The notes under the pieces: model-generated | What the model saw: only the letters and a program-made list of their open reading frames with translations | The model's database searches: none | Told to the model about the DNA's origin: nothing | Shown here: in pieces, positions 10,866 through 21,042 of the stretch | How the letters are laid out: each line of letters starts with the position of its first letter | Position numbering within the stretch: the first letter of the stretch is position 1 | NCBI GenBank assembly: GCA_012845835.1 | Contig: JABAKD010000025.1 | Span: 14,041,971-14,105,970, forward strand | Length of the DNA: 64,000 nt | From: Undaria pinnatifida | Taxonomy: Eukaryota > Sar > Phaeophyceae > Laminariales > Alariaceae | Reading direction: 5' to 3' | Translations under genes and position numbers: made by a program

Positions 10866-11050
10866 TTTTTCTTCTTGATTGCATATTTTAATGAGCTCTA
10901 TACCGTAGCCAACAAAGGGTTTTGGCGACAAGTGAAAAATGCCGTTCGATCAAAAAGTTTCATTTTAGCCAGGAACTCAACGACCGAAAAAAAATAACAA
11001 TCCGACGATTTTGGGGGTGAGGAGCTTCGCCATTCAGAGACGCTTCAGAG

Positions 11051-11292
11051 GCGTTCTACGGTAGCCCCCCCCCACTTTTCTTTAACGAAATCGGCGGTTT
11101 CAAAACCAGCACCTGGTCGTATCTCCTGAAAATACGGTGTCCCTCGACACCCCGACGTCGTCGATCGATAGACCTTTCTTTGCGCACAAGAAAATGTATG
11201 AATACCATTTTTTCTAAAATATCCTTCCTTGTGTCGAGCACGTTTCAACAAAATCGCTGGTTTTTTTTTGGGGGGCTATCGTAGAATCAGTC
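11051..11292 (-). repeat. Family C MITE, reference copy
   Basis: Ends GTTCTACGGTAGCCCCCCCC and GGGGGGCTATCGTAGAATCA are inverted. Inside are AAATCGGCGGTTTCAAAACC, CACCCCGACGTCGTCGATCG and CTTGTGTCGAGCA. About 240 bp. Confidence 0.85.
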
Positions 11293-11384
11293 TTTGGCCA
11301 AAATTTGCCACCCCTATTTTAATATAGCACGCGTCGGAAGCCATCTATTAGGGGCACCAAAACCTAAACATCGCAAAGGAAACG

Positions 11385-11790
11385 GGGAGGGTCGCTCGTG
11401 CGAGTAACTCGTAGCCACAGCAAGAAAAGGCCCGAAAGATCAACGCCCACCGCAGCCTCGGTCCCTATGTGCATCATCCATCATCCAACCATCCTCCTCC
11501 TCACAATCCACCAACAACGCTAGAGTAGGGAGGTACCCCGTTTTCAGTACTGGGTTAGACCCACTCGTGTGGGGGGCGCTACACATCCCTGACAAAATCA
11601 CTTGAGGTGATGCTTTCCGGCGCAACGTAGCTTACCGTTCCCTTGTGTACTCATATCGCAACCTTGACACAAGACGAACGCTAAAGACCGCGAACGAGCA
11701 GGGGGGTCACTTGCGCGAGTGACCCGAGCCAAGACTACAATCAAAAGGGCAAAGGGCCCCGAAGTGACCCCGCCAGACCTTAGCCTTGGT
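11385..11790. repeat. Family D repeats, two to three partial copies
   Basis: Palindromic cores at 11,392 (TCGCTCGTGCGAGTAACTCG) and 11,706 (GTCACTTGCGCGAGTGACCC). Between them are GCAACGTAGCTTACCGTTCC and CATATCGCAA, the standard family D middle. Confidence 0.65.
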
Positions 11791-11835
11791 GAGTGATATG
11801 CATTATCAGCATCACCCGCGTCATCCGCATCCCCA

Positions 11836-12000
11836 TCATCGTCGATATTTCATCATCATCATCATCCTCATCATTGTCCTCGTCGTTATCATTGTTGTAA
11901 TCGTCATTGAAAATTGACGATGATGATGATGATGATAATGATGATGATCATCAATCTTCATCATCATCATCACCACCATCATCACCGTCATCGTCAATCA
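11836..12000. repeat. (GAT/ATC)n trinucleotide tract
   Basis: CATCATCATCATC-type runs switch to GATGATGATGATGAT and back to ATCATCATC, making a foldback-capable tract. Short Asp-rich or His-rich frames across it are repeat artefacts. Confidence 0.9.
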
Positions 12001-12039
12001 TCCTTGTCATTACGATTAACGTCATCATCACTACTACCA

Positions 12040-12400
12040 GGTATACAACAGTGGTGGTCAAACGGACTAATACCCCACAAATTCCTTAACAAATGGCGTC
12101 GTCGACAGACCATGGTTTTTTTGGGTCGTGGGTTCAAACCCCACATCCACCTGAATAAACTTTTTCAGACTCTCCCCATGTCGAACTTGAAAAACACTCT
12201 CCCCGGTATACCCAGGAAATGAAACGGCTTGGATGTATTGACAGGTCCGCCGGTATGTCCGGCCGACCTGTTATCTCGCCGTTTCAGGGGGGGAGAGTGT
12301 TACAAGGCTTAGTTTGGGTTAGCTATTGGTTAACCTTGTGCAAGTGGTCAAACGGGCTAAAAAACCCCACTTATTCCTTAACAACAGCGTTTCAGACCGG
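12040..12400 (+). repeat. tRNA-derived SINE-like unit (family E), copy 1
   Basis: Pol III-like promoter boxes: box A at TGGTCAAACGG (about 12,056) and box B GGTTCAAACC (12,131-12,140), placed as in a tRNA with a long variable arm. After box B come CCACATCCACC, then CGAACTTGAAAAACACTCTC, GAAACGGCTTGGAT and CCTGTTATCTCGCCGTTTCA. The box A head (CAAGTGGTCAAACGGGCTAA) appears again near 12,340, so two units overlap in tandem. Confidence 0.6.
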
Positions 12401-12448
12401 GGCAGCGATCGGTTCCCATCCGAAAGCCAATATACCCAACAAAAGAAC

Positions 12449-12710
12449 GACGCGTGCTACGATACAGGTAGCATTTTTCGTGGGAAATACTTTCTGAACT
12501 ACGGGGCGCACCTTAACCCAAAATCGTCGTATTATGGGCATTTTGTTTTAAATGATTCTCGTCGTGTACCTCTAGGCCATGAGATTTTTCATCCGGTCAG
12601 CATCATTATTTTTCTCCAAGTCAAGTTTTGGGAGAGGTCTTAAGCTCCCAAAATTGAGAGAGTAGTATCAGAAAAAACGTGGTGCACCTCTATCATCGTA
12701 GCACACGTGA
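12449..12710 (+). repeat. Family B MITE, well preserved
   Basis: Left end GACGCGTGCTACGATACAGG, right end GTGCACCTCTATCATCGTAG then CACACGTG. The core has AACCCAAAATCGTCGTATTA and TAGGCCATGAGATTTTTCAT. About 260 bp. Confidence 0.82.
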
Positions 12711-13109
12711 AAACATCACATATGGACCGTGCCACAGACCACGGCACCGTCAAAAGTGTGACCCGTGTCACCTACCGCAAAGGTGACATCACCGTTTGAC
12801 TTCTGAGGGTGGCGACGGGATGAGCTCTACGCCTTCCAAGGCTAAATAAAACTGATTTCGGGGAAAACAAAGGTGCAGTCCACTGCAAAATCCCATGGAC
12901 TAGTTGTACAAAAAAAGTCAAATTTTGGGAAAAAATAATGAAATTCCGACGATGTTGGGTTAGGATGTCATGTGTCTGGGGTAAGGAGTTCCCGTCTTTT
13001 CATGGCGGTAAAGCGCTACCCGAATCAGAACACGCGTCGAGTACACCATGCGTTATCTTCGTGGTCTCTATCACCGAGTGATCATTCACCGTCCAGATTC
13101 TCCCAAACG

Positions 13110-13380
13110 CGCGGCGGGGGGGATATTAGCAACATCCCCTCCCCCCGAAAAAAAACAGGGGTTTCCACGTGGTTCGGACCACCGGAAGCGGGTCCGAACC
13201 CGGAACAGGATATAACCTGACCTGGCAGGTGAGACTTGAATACCCTTGAACAAACCCTGAGCCGACCCGAGCTGAGCGATGCCATTTACATCACCTCCTG
13301 ACCCGAGCCAACTCGATCCGTGAGTTTTGGAAAAGGTCCTGACCCGACCCGCGGGCCGGATCATCACTCGTGGAAAGCCC
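13110..13380 (-). repeat. Degenerate GACCC-word element
   Basis: Contains GACCTGGCAGGTGAG, GAGCCGACCCGAGCTGAG, CTGACCCGACCCGCGGGCCG and the end ACTCGTGGAAAGCCC. These are the words of the GGGTC arrays at 61.8-63.6 kb read on the other strand. The right end resembles the hAT-like terminus at 19,634. I found no left terminus. Confidence 0.5.
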
Positions 13381-13559
13381 GGAAAAGGCTTTCTTTTCGT
13401 GTACGATACCTATATTGCTTTCTCAAACCGCACTTCTATGTGAAACCAGAGCGTTGAGATACGACTCACGGGAAGGCTTGCGTTCCAGATTCAGAGATGT
13501 ACCAATCCGATCTCCGATATATAGAAAAACAAAACTTCCCATGCGATAGTAAAAAACCG

Positions 13560-13830
13560 AGAAATACTACAACACACAGCTGTGAGATCGAAGATTTTGC
13601 CGAAACTCATACTTTTTGCGAGCTGCTTGTGATTCCTCGATAGCGCGTAGTACTGGGTGCGTGTCCTCATTCGATACATTGGCCGGCGACTCCCCTTAGA
13701 ACTAGCTTGTACCAGGGCCAACAGGGTGAGGTTGATCAATTTGTGGACGGAAACTATATAACCCATTATTTGGGGGGGCAAATCTGACGGCTGTGGAGTG
13801 CTCCAGCTCATTTTGTATGCCCTCTAATCG
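13560..13830 (-). repeat. Family A terminal fragment
   Basis: Begins CACACAGCTGTGAGATCGAA, then GATTTTGCCGAAACTCATAC, then GGCGACTCCCCTTAGAACTA and CAGGGTGAGG. This is the outer 270 bp of the long-inverted-repeat element at 46.9-48.4 kb. Confidence 0.75.
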
Positions 13831-13889
13831 CACGACCGGTGAAAGAAGACGAAACATGAAGTATTTTGAGTGTTAATCCTCCCACTTAC

Positions 13890-13995
13890 CTGCCAAATAC
13901 ACCTGCCGCAGAAAAGATGCCTGGGAAGTTCACGGCCGGCTGCGCCAGGAGGCCTCCAATCCCCGTGCCTAGCATGATGCTGACTGACTTAGAAG
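13890..13995 (-). CDS. Exon 4, ZIFL-like MFS transporter (TM5)
   Basis: 106 nt: CT completes an alanine, 34 codons follow, and it ends in AG. It encodes SKSVSIMLGTGIGGLLAQPA, then V-N-F-P-G-I-F-S-A-A-G-V-F-G-R. The G-T-G-I-G-G block is the TM5 motif C equivalent (G-P-x-L-G-G in plants), and LAQPA with the following F-P and F-G-R is a ZIFL hallmark before TM6. Joined to exon 3, the run from M-S-Y to G-G is exactly as long as in Arabidopsis ZIFL1, which supports acceptor GCGCAG (13,996) over the alternative GTCAG a few bases inside. Donor GTAAGT. Confidence 0.93.
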
Positions 13996-14157
13996 CTGCG
14001 CGGGGGGAAAGCGACAGAACGAGAACGCGAGAGCCAACCCACCCCACCACACCACACCATATTACACCCGCAGAAAGGAAAACGAACCCTGAGAGGCAAC
14101 GTAACTACTGGTACGAAATAAGAAAATTATGTTTTTTTGTAGGTAACTTTTCGCCTG

Positions 14158-14460
14158 GCACGCGTGCTACGATAGCAGCTCTAGAGGTGCCTCTTTTTGG
14201 CGATAATGCTTTGTTTGAAAGGCGGGGCTCTTTAAACCAAAATGGCGGAAATGTTTCGTTCTTGTTTCGCACAATCTTACTTTTTTTTTTTTTTTGGGGG
14301 GGGGGGTTGGTCATAGGGTTTGCAAACTATCAGTTTGTTGGTGAAAAAAAAAACGTTTTTGTATTGTGTGTGTCGGGAATAGGGCAACCTCAAGTGACGA
14401 GTCTTTTGGAAATAGATGGAACACTCTCTCGTCACCGCAGAAGGTGTAAGACTACGGTAG
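14158..14460 (+). repeat. Family B MITE with poly-T/poly-G interruption
   Basis: Left end CACGCGTGCTACGATAGCAG, core AAAGGCGGGGCTCTTTAAAC. A T tract followed by a G tract lies at 14,279-14,307. Right end CACCGCAGAAGGTGTAAGAC is degraded. Confidence 0.65.
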
Positions 14461-14564
14461 GGTATCATAGGTAGGGTATCATAGTATCATCATGTAGTTT
14501 CACCGGGTATCACCACTTTTGCTGCAAGATCCGCGGTATCATACTGCCATACTCGCACTCCAGT

Positions 14565-15440
14565 GACCATTACTATGTACCTCACGAACGAAAACACTCT
14601 AGGCAATTTTTATTAGGCGCAGCGTAGCTTACAATCAATGCCATTTCGGATTGGTGTCGCAATATATATGTAACCAGCACGAGTGACTGTCGTTTTGTAC
14701 CTCACGAAAACACTCTTAGGCACTTTGGTTTTGGGCGCAGCGTATCTTACAATGCCCTTTTTTGCAAATTGACACCGCAATATATATACAGCTTGCAAAT
14801 ATGAGTTTCGACGAAATCTTCGATCTCACAGCTGGAGTGTATTTTAATTTTTATAATATATACAAATATATATAAACAGCACAAAAGCTAGAAGCGCAAC
14901 GGAACAGGGGGATCACTCGACGGAGTGACCCCGATCTACCGCACTTGAACCCCACCCCCTAAAAAAAAAAAGAAGTGATCCCCCTGCCGTACGAGGCCTT
15001 CCCCGTCTCGAAAGGGATGCGTGGTCAATGGTCGAATGACCAAGGCAAGCAACAAACGAGGACGCCCCCCCCCCCTGTAGGCTGGGTCAGAATGCGTGCC
15101 TTGGTTTTGGATTGCCCCTTAGCCAATCCGAAAGGGATGTGAGGACCAAGGCGACGGTATGGGGGGGGGCGTAACCCTGTTTCTCACTGCTGGGTGCGTG
15201 CCAGTCGCACGAGTGACCCTGTATCTCGCTGGACAGACACGAAGATATTATGCAATTTGTTTAGCGTGCAGCGTAGCTAACTATCCAGTTTGGGGCTCGT
15301 ATCGAGACGTTAAGCAGCACTAGGGGGGGGCTATGACCGCAAGGAACAGGCGGGTCACTCGTGCGAGCGACCCAGAGCCACACTGCAGAAAAAAGTCCCT
15401 GCCGGAGCCCGTAGCGTGGGTGTGAGCCCAATGCCCAAAG
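14565..15440. repeat. Family D cluster, with a family A end inside
   Basis: Successive family D words: GTACCTCACGAACGAAAACA, GGCGCAGCGTAGCTTACAAT, ATATATATGTAACCAGC, CGAGTGACTGTCG, and the palindrome GGTCACTCGTGCGAGCGACC at 15,351. A family A end (CTTGCAAATATGAGTTTCGA, CTCACAGCTGGAGTGTATTT) sits at 14,788-14,850. No gene seen. Confidence 0.65.
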
Positions 15441-15739
15441 AAGTGACAACGCAAGGCATGAAACAAACAAGCACCCTTCCCTTCTTTTGTAGGAGATAAT
15501 CGTTTGGAATTCAGCATGGTTTCCGCGCCCCCCCCCCCCCCCCGCCCCCCCCCGTATACCTGCCACCAGTGCTCCACCAGCGGCGCAAGTTTATACACGC
15601 CAAGGGAGAACGCGGCAAACACAGTTCTGGGTCCACCGACAGGAAAATTAGTGTGCACATGTTCTTCGGCCAGAGCGGGGGCGCGTTTCTTGACGTCCGC
15701 CTGTCGAGATAGGCTACGGTAGGGCCCCTATTTCCCGTA

Positions 15740-16010
15740 CTGGGTTCAAGGAGTTCCAACGAGCGACTCCATACCTCACTCACAATGATTAGACCCTGAA
15801 ATGGTAGTTTTGGTTTTGGTTAAGCGTTTTATCATTCCATTTCTAGACCGTTTCAGATTCTTCATGTAATATCGTGAAGCTAAAAGCAGAACGAAAAAGC
15901 TTCAAGACCGCAAAGTCACAGCGGGGTCGACGCATGCAACAAACGGCACACGCAGGTGCACCGCGTTTGCTTTCTGAGGCACCCCTTCGCTCTAGTCGCA
16001 CGCACAGTAG
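15740..16010. repeat. Family D repeat
   Basis: CGTACTGGGTTCAAGGAGTT, GAGCGACTCCATACCTCACT, CCATTTCTAGACCG and TAATATCGTGAAGC follow the family D order. Confidence 0.5.
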
Positions 16011-16084
16011 GCCTCACCGAAAACAAAAATCGTTTTTTTTGGGGGGGGGGTGGGAAATTAAAGTGCAGCCGGCGGGTGAACAAC

Positions 16085-16230
16085 CCCATGGCTTAGGCTA
16101 GCTAGTAAAAGTATACCATTAAAAATCCTATGCCAAAATATAACGATTCCCGCCGATTTCCGCGTTAAGCAGCCCCGCCAAAACCGAAAGGCGTTTGGAC
16201 TAAAAATCTTGACCTCTATCGTGGCGTCAC
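16085..16230 (-). repeat. Family B MITE, partial
   Basis: CCCATGGCTTAGGCTAGCTA, CGATTCCCGCCGATTTCCGC and TTGACCTCTATCGTGGCGTC, in reverse orientation. Confidence 0.6.
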
Positions 16231-17559
16231 TCGCTCCTTGTGAACCCGAGCCACCAAAACCAAAAAATCGCAAAGCGACCCCCTATCGTACCCTTTGTGT
16301 GCAAGCCTCTTCTTTTTCTGCAACTCCCCGACTGCGATACCACGGCAGAGGAAGAGGCGCACCCTTCTTGTATGGAGCTCTTCGATCCGTACATCGCCCA
16401 AAATAAACTTTTTGAGCATGCTGATGAAAGAACGATCCAAAGTTCCATGGCATTGCCATGGCTCGCCGTGGGCATTGCCATGGCAATCGTTATGGCACGT
16501 GCTGTGGTATGCCATGTCGCGTTCGATTAGTTCATGCACAGCGCCGGGCATACCAAACGTAAATTTCGCAAAAGGTCAAGGCTACGGTCTAGAGGAGAGA
16601 CACTGGTCGGGCCTTTTGTGCGCAATGGCTCGGGGGTGACTCGCACGAGTGACCCGCTTTGTTCCTTCGCGGCGCCTCAAGGTTTCGTGGCGTTATGTTA
16701 GTATTGAGCGATATGAATCCGCACTACTAATGAATGAATGGTAACCTTCACGCTGCGGCAGAAAAAAACGCGTAAAGGCCATTTATTTGTCAGTGAGTTA
16801 CAGAGTCAATCAAGGGAGGAGTGATAAAAACCTCTAACTCGGTAGCGAAAGAGAGGCATGATAGAGTATGTATGGTAGCGTATGATGATACTACAATACC
16901 GTGGTCTGGCTCAAAACAAGACTGACCTTCCGACGTTATTTCTAGCTGGTTAAGGAGCCCCGTCATTGGATCCCCGCAGAGAAAAATCTGGCCAAATAAG
17001 TGCCACTTCTGTTGTGGCACGAGTCGAACGCGTGACCGGGTGAAAATGCTGGTGGCCATACAGCAGTGTATATAGGTACATAATAACGATAAAATACGAA
17101 CGACAAACAAACAGACAAGAATGACAACTTCCGACGATTTTGACCCATCTTTCAGAACCTCCTCCATCCAAACCGTCTTTACCCTGCCGTAGCCGCGCGT
17201 CCTTCAGCCCCATGTACAGAGTCGTCCCACGTTAGCCACCTTAGGGGTCGCAGTTGTCGGATTCACCAATAGCGTGTCTGTGTCCGATTCAGCTCCTCAA
17301 GCGAGGAACTGCCGTTTAGTCACTAGTCAAGTCAATTCACGACTACATATATATTTAGGACTAGCGCAATAGAAGGTGCTATGTAAGATTGCGCGAGCGA
17401 AACTGCTGCCTTCCAAATCATGTTTCCGGTGAGGTGTTGAGCTCCTCGTGTTAGAAACTCAAAATATTTCTTGGAATCCGCTTCATCCCTGCCGTGGGAC
17501 GGCTCTACACCGACCCATCCCATCTTGGACCACACCGCACACGACTAAGGCTAGACGGG

Positions 17560-17875
17560 AGAGGGGTGCCAAGCTTAGAGGGCCTCTTGTTTCGACGCCC
17601 GTCACGACCCGAGGGTGAAACATTTTGGGGTGAAAATTATTTTCTGAGAGACAGCGCGGCCTCCAAGCCGCAAAATCGTCGAAATTTCCATTTTGTTTTG
17701 TAAAGTAATTAAATTGCATTTTACGTACTATATATATTATAAGATGGGTTTGTTCGTCGGGTTGAAGCGCTATTTTGTACTTTTCTTCAAATCAGTGCAT
17801 GGATAGGGAATGGAGCTCCTGAAACAAGGGAACCCCAGAAAAATATGGGCGATTTTCTACCACCGCCGTCTCATG
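17560..17875 (+). repeat. Family B MITE, diverged
   Basis: GAGAGACAGCGCGGCCTCCA, CCGCAAAATCGTCGAAATTT and GGGAATGGAGCTCCTGAAAC sit in family order; the termini are poor. Confidence 0.45.
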
Positions 17876-18685
17876 TGTCCAAACCTTGATTAGCAATCTC
17901 ATGGCCTAGATATTCTGCGATTTTTGTTTTTTTGCGGAAAACATGCCGAAGGCTACGGAAGGGGGGTGGGTTCACCGATATTTTCCAGAAGCTCCTCAGT
18001 TGTTGAGCTCCTATGATACACCTCGCCCGCAGGCACACAAAAGAAAAAAAGTGAGGAAAATTTAAAAAATGGCACAACAACTCGACGAACCATCTCAGGG
18101 ATCGGTACTAACTACAACTACTGCAGGCATAAAACAAACAAAAAAAAAAACTAGAATGGCACTCCAGTGATGTAGTTTAGTTAAGGACTCCCCAAAAATT
18201 CGGTGGGATAAAACCTCCCGAACGTGCTCCCTCTATCGTGCCGTAGCAAGGCGTCTGTCTTATTTCAGGGAGATATTGCGCAGCGATCCTTATACTACTG
18301 GAGAAAAATCGCCAACTACTACTCAAAACATTAAAATGGCTGAAACGTGTTACTCTCACCTCGAGCTATCTCACCCAATGGGGGGCGGCAGAAGTTTCTG
18401 CAAACCCCGTAAAATGAGAATCTCGACATCTCTCGCCGGCACATGACCTCGAAGTCGTTCACTCTTACAACCCGACGAGCATTTCAATGATGAGCTAGAC
18501 TATACTGGTAGCCCTAACACATATGCGCTTGTAACATGGTCATACTATTTGGCCGATCGTTTGCACACTCGAGGCGCTCTAAACCTGTTCGAAACGTTTG
18601 GCCCAGAAGTTGCGACTCTTACCGTGGCTACCGTCACCGTGGGATGACTTCTCATTGTTCGAACTATACATATAAACATTCTCAC

Positions 18686-18789
18686 CGCAAATGTAGGACA
18701 TCCCTTGCATGACGTGTTCCTGCCCACAAACCTCTCGCATGGTGGTCTTCGTTGCGGATGCCATCCCGTTCGTTAGCCCAAGGATGAGC
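18686..18789 (-). CDS. Exon 3, ZIFL-like MFS transporter (TM4)
   Basis: 104 nt. The first base completes an arginine codon (AG|G) and the last G starts an alanine finished by exon 4. It encodes LILGLTNGMASATKTTMREV followed by C-G-Q-E-H-V-M-Q-G-M-S-Y-I-C. The R-L-I-L-G-L start is the MFS motif B region of TM4, with the arginine regarded as important for proton transfer. The rest aligns without gaps to the loop 4-5 region of plant ZIFL proteins. Acceptor TGGAGCAG, donor GTGAGA. Upstream, 18,890-18,965 is the end of a family A repeat, so an open frame that runs through both is not real. Confidence 0.92.
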
Positions 18790-18889
18790 CTGCTCCACAG
18801 GAGTACGTGCGGGATCCGATGAAAAGCGTACGACATATACAAGGGGACTCGCCGACCTATATCCTTAATGAGGGCACGCACCCGGTTAT

Positions 18890-18965
18890 ACGCGCGACCG
18901 GAGTATAACACACAGCTGCAAAGATGAGCTTCGACAAAATCTTCGATCTCACAGCTGGAGTGCAT
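18890..18965 (-). repeat. Family A terminus
   Basis: Plus strand: GTATAACACACAGCTGCAAA, GATGAGCTTCGACAAAATCT, TCGATCTCACAGCTGGAGTG. It lies about 100 bp upstream of exon 3, inside intron 2. Confidence 0.8.
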
Positions 18966-19054
18966 TTATATTATTTGTACAAAAAATTAGTGGGGTAGGT
19001 ATTGTGTCACGACCCAGGCTACGGTAGGGGGGTCCCCTTTCACGCCTTTTATTT

Positions 19055-19290
19055 CAGTGGCCAGGGGTCACTCGCAGGAGTAACCTTTTCGTTCCCATTC
19101 GATCTTACGTATTCTTCATGTTTTACATTGACAAAATTAATCCGCGATGCATAGGTGATCTAAGCTGCGCTGAAACAAATGCCTAAACCACCTTCATCCG
19201 TGGGGTACAGAGCCACTCGTGCGAGTGGCTCAAACACACCAGTGAAAATGGGGGTACCCCCCCTACCGTAGCCTTGGTCAACCTGACATT
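19055..19290 (+). repeat. Family D repeat
   Basis: GGGGTCACTCGCAGGAGTAA, GCCACTCGTGCGAGTGGCTC and CCCCCCCTACCGTAGCCTTG mark the palindromic cores and the end. Confidence 0.6.
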
Positions 19291-19401
19291 TTCTCCCCGG
19301 GCATGGCCAACGTAGACAGGTTTTGTACTCGGCTTGTTACTGAGGTTGCCAATGTATCTTACGACAGTAAACACGCCATTGAAAAGTTTCCACAAAATAA
19401 T

Positions 19402-19634
19402 CAGGGCTTCTCACGAGTGGGATCCCTTCCCGGTATACCATACCATACCCCAGTCGGATCGGATCAGGGTGACCCGGGCCGACCCGTCATACTTGAAAAC
19501 CTCCTGACCCGTACCGACTCGACCTGTCAGATTTCCAACACCGTCTGACTCGACCTGAGCCGATCTGCGTTTTTTTCAAGCATGTACGTTCTAGCCCGAC
19601 CCGCGGGCCGCGTCATGACCCGCGAAAAGCCTTG
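19402..19634 (-). mobile_element. hAT-like non-autonomous element with 8-bp target duplication
   Basis: 233 bp beginning CAGGGCTTCTCACGAG and ending GCGAAAAGCCTTG, whose reverse complement is CAAGGCTTTTCGC. Flanks are AAAATAAT (19,394-19,401) and AAAACAAT (19,635-19,642), matching at 7 of 8 positions. CAGGG-type ends with an 8-bp duplication are characteristic of hAT transposons. The interior is GACCC words, with no transposase. Confidence 0.7.
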
Positions 19635-19834
19635 AAAACAATAAAAGATTTCGTTGCGAGAAATCTCGACAAGACATCGACGAGACGTCTATTTGTTAAA
19701 CCACCACAAACCTCGAGTCATTTCGTCTGCGTATCGAACGTTGGTGTTTCGCGTTCGACACATACTGACTGCAGAGGTTGCTTGGTGCCTCCACTCCAAA
19801 ACCGATTTCGAGAATTTGGTGAAAGGGTAACCCG

Positions 19835-19985
19835 ATTAAGAGTCCCATGGACTAGGTATAAAAAGTTCTATTGTATTGCAAAAAGGAGAAAAACATTCGG
19901 ACGATTTGGAGTTAAGGAAAGCCAGTATTCAGAAATGGTTTCAATCAAGACGCGCTTATACTACGTACATGTATCCTAGTACGCA
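19835..19985 (-). repeat. Family B MITE, partial
   Basis: GAGTCCCATGGACTAGGTAT, GGACGATTTGGAGTTAAGGA and ATTCAGAAATG appear in reverse family orientation. Confidence 0.6.
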
Positions 19986-20044
19986 TCGTCTTCTAGGAAT
20001 GTCCCCGCACGCACCTGGAAGTCATAAACAGCCGCAACACCGGA

Positions 20045-20110
20045 GCAGCTCGTAGGCGAGATCCCTAAGGCCAGCGAGCATTCCATGATAGACACCGGCC
20101 CTCCAATGAC
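20045..20110 (-). pseudogene. Decayed copy of exon 2, 3' half
   Basis: The minus strand from 20,110 reads V-I-G-G-P-V-S-I-M-E-C-S-L-A-L-G-I-S-P-T-S, against V-I-V-G-G-L-A-S-I-M-V-C-S-L-A-F-G-L-A-P-T-Y in exon 2. It lacks a recognisable acceptor before it and the arginine donor after it. It sits about 120 bp downstream of the true exon 2 donor, so it is best read as part of an old tandem duplication. Confidence 0.78.
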
Positions 20111-20231
20111 AAAAAACCCAGATAAAACTAATCATAATAATAATGCTGATGATGTGGATAGCCAAACCATGAACAGACAGACAAACGATCTACAGCAGTA
20201 GGTTACACTTATCACAATTTTGTGCACACAC

Positions 20232-20415
20232 CTAGATGCAATGGCGAAATTGTAGGTAGGAGCGAGCCCGAAAGCTAGAGAGCACACCATGATTGACGCC
20301 AGCCCGCCAACAATCACCGGTTTCCTCCCGACATGGTCGGTCATGTGACCCGTGGCATACCCGCCGACGAATCGGCCGAACGTGAATGCGCTCGCTATAT
20401 AACCCGCGTAGAAGC
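20232..20415 (-). CDS. Exon 2, ZIFL-like MFS transporter (TM2, motif A, TM3)
   Basis: 184 nt: two bases complete the split glycine, then 60 codons, then two bases AG of an arginine. TM2 is FYAGYIASAFTFGRFVGGYA, followed by the loop 2-3 signature GHMTDHVGRKPV. This matches MFS motif A (G-x-x-x-D-x-x-G-R-K/R-x), with the aspartate, glycine, arginine and lysine all present. TM3 is IVGGLASIMVCSLAFGLAP, ending at N-F-A-I-A-S-R. The acceptor is AAATAG and the donor is GTGTGTGC, weaker than the others in this gene. This is the best conserved exon in the window. Decayed partial copies of it lie on both sides, at 20,936-21,018 and 20,045-20,110. Confidence 0.93.
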
Positions 20416-20544
20416 CTATTTGGAAATACAGATACGAATAACGAAAGCGCGAGCGGCGAAGGCGGTAAAGCCGGGGTTAGCGGTTGACTTAGGGGTAGGG
20501 CTGGGGTTAGGGGAGGCAGGGGAGGTAGGGTTGGTATTTGGGAT

Positions 20545-20890
20545 GCATGCCACGACAGAGGTATGTACCTTGTTTTGGCTGAAAGGTTGTACGAAAGACG
20601 GGGCTCCTTAACGCCTTCACAACTGGAAACCCTTTTTTTAAATTTGCTTGGAGTTAGTATAGAGAGGGATTTGGGGGCTCTAAAGGGGTTAACCCAAAGT
20701 CGTTGGAAACTCTTCATTCTTTTTTCATGCAGTATTACCAATCCTATATACCTAGACCATGACTGTGTACATTGGGTTGTTGTGCTGTCGGTCTGCTCTC
20801 TAATAGCGTGGGGGCGAGGTACAGGGCTATGCAAGTAAGAAGCCTCTGCAGAAACACCCGCTGGGTGCACACCTCTACTGTGTCACTGAG
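20545..20890 (+). repeat. Family B MITE, in intron 1 near its acceptor
   Basis: Left end TGCCACGACAGAGGTATGTA, core AAAGACGGGGCTCCTTAACG, ATATACCTAGACCATGA, right end GGTGCACACCTCTACTGTGT. It lies between the intact exon 2 and the upstream exon 2 copy. Confidence 0.7.
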
Positions 20891-20935
20891 GCTACGGTTA
20901 GAAGAAAAACGGAAAACTTTTATCCTCTCGGTGTA

Positions 20936-21018
20936 ACCCGTCATGTGGCCCGTAGCATTTTCGTCCCGCGAACTGGCCGAGTGTGAAAGCATTCGGGGTG
21001 TGTGCCCGCGTAGAAACC
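20936..21018 (-). pseudogene. Decayed copy of exon 2, 5' half, with acceptor-like border
   Basis: Reading the minus strand from 21,018, CAG is followed by GTTTCTACGCGGG, matching the true exon 2 start (TAG then GCTTCTACGCGGG). Similarity continues through TTCAC, TCGGCC, GTTCG, ATGC-ACGGG and CACATGAC. The frame is broken by small indels, and a TGA falls where motif A should start. It lies about 600 bp upstream of the intact exon. Confidence 0.8.
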
Positions 21019-21042
21019 TGTCCGCACTAGCATAAGGGAGAT

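Noticed and set aside
15320-15700. Possible MFS-like exon on the minus strand (frame with N-F-P-V-G-G-P-R-T-V-F-A-A-F-S-L-G)
   Set aside because: It lies inside intron 3, between two exons that already join without a gap; all three frames are partly open and a G tract follows.
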